Origin: Pseudomonas tremae
GTDB taxonomy: Bacteria; Pseudomonadota; Gammaproteobacteria; Pseudomonadales; Pseudomonadaceae
Length of the DNA stretch: 33,729 nt
Assembly (NCBI RefSeq): GCF_001401155.1
Contig: NZ_LJRO01000114.1
Location: forward strand, 1-33,729
Direction: 5' to 3'
The stretch's first letter is position 1; every line of letters starts with the position of its first letter. A model generated the notes under the pieces. It did not search any database, was not told where the DNA came from, and saw only the letters and a list, made by a program, of their open reading frames with translations. This document shows, piece after piece, positions 30,601-33,729 of this stretch. The translations under genes were made by a program, and so were the position numbers.

Positions 30601-31965
30601 ATGAGTACGCAACTCAAGCCAACGCTGGGCACGATTCATTTATGGGGGATTGCTGTCGGGCTGGTGATTTCCGGCGAATATTTCGGCTGGAGTTATGGCT
30701 GGGGGGTGGCCGGAACATTGGGCTTTTTGGTAACAGCCCTGATGATTGCAACCATGTACACCTGTTTCATTTTCAGTTTTACCGAACTGACCACCGCCAT
30801 CCCGCACGCAGGTGGACCCTTTGCCTATAGCCGTCGCGCCTTCGGAGAAAAAGGCGGATTGATCGCCGGCATGGCAACGCTGATTGAATTTGTATTCGCA
30901 CCACCGGCCATTGCCATGGCCATCGGTGCCTACCTCAACGTGCAGTATCCGGGCCTGGACCCCAGGCACGCTGCCGTCGGTGCCTACATCGTATTCATGG
31001 CGCTCAATATCGTGGGCGTGAAACTGGCCGCGACTTTCGAGCTGGTGGTGTGCATCCTCGCTGTGGCCGAATTGCTGGTGTTCATGGGGGTGGTAGCGCC
31101 TGCCTTCAGTTTCAGCAACTTCGCCCTCAACGGATGGGCCGGTTCGCAGACGTTCGGGCCCGAAGCCATCGCCGGCATGTTCGCCGCCATTCCGTTTGCC
31201 ATCTGGTTTTTCCTCGCCATCGAAGGCGCAGCCATGGCCGCCGAAGAAGCCAAGGACCCGAAACGTACCATCCCCAAAGCCTACATCAGTGGGATACTCA
31301 CCCTGGTGGTACTGGCCATCGGCGTCATGTTGTTTGCCGGCGGCGTAGGCGACTGGCGCACCCTGGCCAATATCAACGACCCGCTCCCGCAGGCCATGAA
31401 AGCGGTTGTCGGGGACAGCTCCGGCTGGTTGCACATGCTGGTATGGATCGGTCTGTTCGGCCTGGTGGCTAGCTTCCACGGGATCATCATGGGTTATTCG
31501 CGTCAGTTCTTCGCACTGGCCCGTGCCGGCTATCTGCCTGCCTCGCTGGCAAAACTGTCACGCTTTCAGACACCGCACCGGGCGATCATCGCCGGTGGCC
31601 TGATCGGTATCGCAGCTATCTACAGTGACGGCCTGATCAACCTGAGCGGCATGACCCTCACCGCAGCCATGATCACCATGGCTGTGTTCGGCGCGATCGT
31701 GATGTACATCATGAGCATGCTCAGCCTGTTCAAACTGCGCAAGACCGAGCCGCACCTGGAGCGCACCTTCCGCGCGCCGGGCTACCCGGTGGTGCCTGGC
31801 ATTGCGCTGGCGCTGGCAGTGGTGTGTCTGGTGGCAATGGCCTGGTTCAACATGCTCATCGGCCTGATCTTTCTGGGGCTTATGGCGATCGGCTTCATCT
31901 ATTTCAGCCTGACCGCCAAATCGCGCGCTGATGCGCCGGCCGATGCAATGCTGACCGGCCGGTAA
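30601..31965 (+). CDS. eat: Ethanolamine permease, APC family
   Basis: The 454-aa protein has about twelve helices. The N-terminal HLWGIAVGLVISGEYFGWSYGW and the helix-3 region TELTTAIPHAGGPFAYSRRAFG are typical of the ethanolamine permease branch of the amino acid-polyamine-organocation family. AAEEAKDPKRTIPKAY is the usual cytoplasmic loop. It should import ethanolamine as a carbon or nitrogen source. GGGAGA precedes ATG 30601. In P. aeruginosa eat is followed by eutB and eutC; here the next gene is a DUF2897-like protein, so the ammonia-lyase genes are elsewhere or missing. A long hairpin follows the gene. Confidence 0.88.
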   Translation: MSTQLKPTLGTIHLWGIAVGLVISGEYFGWSYGWGVAGTLGFLVTALMIATMYTCFIFSFTELTTAIPHAGGPFAYSRRAFGEKGGLIAGMATLIEFVFAPPAIAMAIGAYLNVQYPGLDPRHAAVGAYIVFMALNIVGVKLAATFELVVCILAVAELLVFMGVVAPAFSFSNFALNGWAGSQTFGPEAIAGMFAAIPFAIWFFLAIEGAAMAAEEAKDPKRTIPKAYISGILTLVVLAIGVMLFAGGVGDWRTLANINDPLPQAMKAVVGDSSGWLHMLVWIGLFGLVASFHGIIMGYSRQFFALARAGYLPASLAKLSRFQTPHRAIIAGGLIGIAAIYSDGLINLSGMTLTAAMITMAVFGAIVMYIMSMLSLFKLRKTEPHLERTFRAPGYPVVPGIALALAVVCLVAMAWFNMLIGLIFLGLMAIGFIYFSLTAKSRADAPADAMLTGR

Positions 31966-31976
31966 CACGTCTCCTC

Positions 31977-32010
31977 CGGGTCACGTGCAATCGGCCTTGC
32001 ACGCGACCCG
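31977..32010 (+). terminator. Long hairpin after eat, probable terminator
   Basis: CGGGTC-A-CGTGCAA pairs with TTGCACG-C-GACCCG across a six-base loop, giving a 13-bp stem with one mismatch, 12 bp after the stop of eat. Only a short TT follows, so it may act as a weak terminator or mRNA stabiliser. Confidence 0.5.
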
Positions 32011-32081
32011 TTCATGGCGCGTACACTTGAACCATTGAGCAGCATCGCCGCTCAAACCGGTATCACAACAAGGAGAGCGCT

Positions 32082-32249
32082 ATGCCCTGGTATGCCTGGT
32101 TAATTTTGCTCGTAGCCATTGGCTCGATTGTCGGCGGTCTGATGATGCTGCGCGACACAGCCAAGAAACTGCCCCTCAGCGAAGAACAGCTCAAGCGTGT
32201 GCATGAGCGCAATGCAGAAATGGACGCCAAAGACGCCAAGGATCGTTAA
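32082..32249 (+). CDS. DUF2897-like small membrane protein (55 aa)
   Basis: Starting at ATG 32082 with a strong AAGGAGAG site, the frame encodes one N-terminal membrane helix (MPWYAWLILLVAIGSIVGGL) and a charged, soluble tail rich in Lys, Glu and Asp (EEQLKRVHERNAEMDAKD). This layout fits the DUF2897 family of small gammaproteobacterial proteins with unknown function. The protein should lie in the inner membrane with the tail in the cytoplasm. It is too short to be found by a 60-aa cutoff. It probably has its own promoter between the hairpin after eat and its start. Confidence 0.75.
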   Translation: MPWYAWLILLVAIGSIVGGLMMLRDTAKKLPLSEEQLKRVHERNAEMDAKDAKDR

Positions 32250-32282
32250 GAAGGTTGGGTCGGCAGGCTGATACACCGCCCG

Positions 32283-33110
32283 TTATTTTTCGGGCGGGGC
32301 TATGCTGACTGGCAGCACCTTGATGTGCAACGGTTGGAAGATCGTTGCCAACTCCCCTCCACTGCGCAAGTTGTCCAGCAAGCGGGTGAAGTGTGGCACG
32401 TCGATATTGCCGCCTGGGCGCAGCAATGCATATTGCCGGTAAACCTGATCGACCCGTTCGGAAACCATCAGGTGCGAGGCCTCACTCGGGTGATTGGACA
32501 TGAAGTCGATCAGATAGGAACGGGTAACAGGCGCCACGTCCGCGCGTCCACGGACCACCATCAGCAAGTTGCTGTCATGAGAGTAAGTCGACGTCATGTC
32601 GAAGTGTTCGCTCAGGTATTTCTGATCAGCATTGAAGTTGGCAAATCCATAATGATAACCACTGAACAACGCCAGGCGTTTGTCGGACAATGTATCGAAG
32701 TAATCCTGCTGACGCCCTTCAACCTGCCGCGCCACATACACTTCAGCGTCTTCAAGCCCAAGGTCGACCGTGTCGTGAGGAATGTCTTTCCAGCCCCACT
32801 CGGGGTTCTCGAACATCGCAATATCGAAACGACCCTCACTGAAGTCACGAAAGCGTCGGGGCACCGACGTCGGGATCATCACGAATTCATAATCGTTCTG
32901 CTCGGCGTTCAGGGCATTGATCAGTTTGGGCAACAGCCCAGTGTCTTCGCCTTTCTCGGGACGCACCATGTACGGAGGAAAGTGCACTGCCGCAACCCGC
33001 ACCAACTGCGCAGCAACGACCGACGGCGCCACCATCAACGGAATAAGCACTAACGCCCCCGCCACGGCAGTGCGCACGACACTATCAATTACCACTGCGA
33101 GTCTTTTCAT
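32283..33110 (-). CDS. Periplasmic solute-binding protein, family 3 type
   Basis: The protein of about 275 aa has a signal peptide (through the hydrophobic segment AVAGALVLIPLMVAPSVVAA) and a type 2 periplasmic-binding fold: LVRVAAVHFPPYMV, then GLLPKLINALNAEQNDYEFVMIPTSVPRRFRDFSEGRFDIAMFENPEW, in the manner of ABC amino-acid-binding proteins. No permease or ATPase gene is adjacent, so it may serve a distant transporter or be a stand-alone sensor. ATG 33110 and ATG 33122 are both possible; neither has a clear ribosome binding site. It is divergent from the exonuclease gene, and an imperfect palindrome lies 44 bp upstream. Confidence 0.8.
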   Translation of the reverse strand: MKRLAVVIDSVVRTAVAGALVLIPLMVAPSVVAAQLVRVAAVHFPPYMVRPEKGEDTGLLPKLINALNAEQNDYEFVMIPTSVPRRFRDFSEGRFDIAMFENPEWGWKDIPHDTVDLGLEDAEVYVARQVEGRQQDYFDTLSDKRLALFSGYHYGFANFNADQKYLSEHFDMTSTYSHDSNLLMVVRGRADVAPVTRSYLIDFMSNHPSEASHLMVSERVDQVYRQYALLRPGGNIDVPHFTRLLDNLRSGGELATIFQPLHIKVLPVSIAPPEK

Positions 33111-33153
33111 AAAACACGGCATCAATCAAAGCCGCCCACGCTATGCGGTTTCT

Positions 33154-33178
33154 TTGATTTAGACAACTGTCAAATCAA
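33154..33178. promoter_or_regulatory. Imperfect 25-bp inverted repeat in the divergent promoter region
   Basis: TTGATTTAGACA and TGTCAAATCAA pair around AC, with one base missing in the right arm. It lies 44 bp upstream of the solute-binding protein gene and could be an operator for it. Confidence 0.35.
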
Positions 33179-33361
33179 CGGCGCCAATACCCTTGTGCAG
33201 AGGGCGGCCAGTGCGTGGCGAATAACAGGCCGCACCTTTGCAATAAAGGGCGGTCATTGTAGAGCGACGGCCGAATGCACAGTGAACCGTAGGACATAAG
33301 GGGCTGGCATCGGCTAATGTAATTACGCTGAAGCCATTGAATATCAAAACGGAGCTTGATG

Positions 33362-33729
33362 ATGCCGCATTGGCTGGTGATTGATCTGGAAGCGACAACC
33401 GAAGAAGGTGGCTGGCCAGTCGCAGAAATGGAAGTCATCGAGATAGGCGCAACGCTCGTCAATCAGGACGGGCGCGAACTGGACCATTTCGAACGTTTCG
33501 TGCGCCCTGTACGCAGGCCGTTGCTGACTCACTTTTGCCGCCAATTGACTCACATCAGCCAGAGCAATATCGACAGCGCTGCACCGCTGACGACGGTATG
33601 GCCTCAGTTCGAGCGTTGGCTGAGTCATCACCGTGCGCGGGTGCTGGGCTGGGCCAGCTGGGGTGACTATGACCGTCAGCAACTGGAAGAGGAATGGCGT
33701 CATCACCAACTCGACAGCGCGCTGTCGAG
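33362..33729 (+). CDS. DEDDh 3'-5' exonuclease, 3' end beyond the window
   Basis: The frame starts at ATG 33362, seven bases after GGAG (ATG 33359 is too close), and remains open to the window end at 122 codons. Exonuclease motif I is LVIDLEATT (Asp and Glu); motif II lies in VLGWASWGDYD; the expected motif III (H-x(4)-D) is not yet reached. The arrangement resembles the ERI-1/KapD group of DEDDh exonucleases, which act on RNA or DNA 3' ends. A stretch EFF-like substitution is not seen in the part available. Incomplete, so length and C-terminal domain are unknown. Confidence 0.85.
   Translation, partial: MPHWLVIDLEATTEEGGWPVAEMEVIEIGATLVNQDGRELDHFERFVRPVRRPLLTHFCRQLTHISQSNIDSAAPLTTVWPQFERWLSHHRARVLGWASWGDYDRQQLEEEWRHHQLDSALS

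Noticed and set aside
32276..32297. Hairpin CCGCCCG/CGGGCGG at the end of the solute-binding protein gene
   Set aside because: It overlaps the stop codon and no T-run follows on either strand.
1..33729. CRISPR arrays, prophage, insertion sequences, tRNA or rRNA genes
   Set aside because: No spaced direct repeats, transposase or integrase frames, or tRNA-like cloverleaf sequences were seen on reading.

Overview
The window looks like ordinary chromosomal DNA of a Pseudomonas, most likely the P. syringae/fluorescens side of the genus. Evidence is the even high-GC codon use, Pseudomonas-typical small genes (a DUF3509-like protein, a DUF2897-like protein), and a backbone I recognise from P. aeruginosa: LTA-synthase-like, speE, mtnC-mtnD-mtnB, MFS transporter, aroC, alpha/beta hydrolase, membrane protein, prmB, cysteine hydrolase, Smr protein and folE. 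I see no IS element, phage gene, CRISPR array, tRNA or rRNA.

Layout. 1-660: a small membrane peptide candidate and a periplasmic rhodanese-like protein without the catalytic Cys. 712-3920 (minus): a three-gene operon of circularly permuted ATP-grasp, alpha-E and transglutaminase-like proteins. It is preceded by a near-perfect sigma-54 -24/-12 element, a perfect IHF-consensus site and two short inverted repeats. 4160-4275 (plus): a strong small-RNA candidate, divergent from that operon. 4385-8998 (minus): RraB-family protein, a 78-aa unknown, LTA-synthase-like sulfatase-fold protein, spermidine synthase and a PLDc_N-type membrane protein. 9153-12740: ZIP transporter, a 172-aa unknown, an ankyrin protein, a DUF3509-like gene with its own sigma-54/IHF promoter, and an AHL-type LuxR regulator with no luxI nearby. 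13018-17256 (minus): aroC, MFS transporter, mtnB, mtnD and mtnC, which couples chorismate synthesis and methionine salvage in one run of genes.

17398-24202: alpha/beta hydrolase, coiled-coil membrane protein, prmB, an isochorismatase-fold protein with Ser in place of Cys, a membrane protein, Smr protein, folE (preceded by a tandem 14-bp repeat), a glutaredoxin-like protein, GST and a tiny Cys-rich frame. 24242-25965: an aminotransferase gene broken by a 4-bp repeat expansion, divergent from a MarR regulator with a palindromic operator candidate. 26081-33729: BenE-like transporter, LD-carboxypeptidase, CurA-like reductase, pyrF, ethanolamine permease with a sigma-54 promoter, DUF2897-like protein, a periplasmic solute-binding protein and the start of a DEDDh exonuclease cut by the window edge.

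The best lead for an under-described system is the ATP-grasp/alpha-E/transglutaminase operon with its sigma-54/IHF control region and the divergent sRNA candidate. The protein trio is known from comparative genomics as a predicted peptide or amide-bond-forming system, but its product is not known. The proteasome-like partner (Anbu) often found beside it is absent here.
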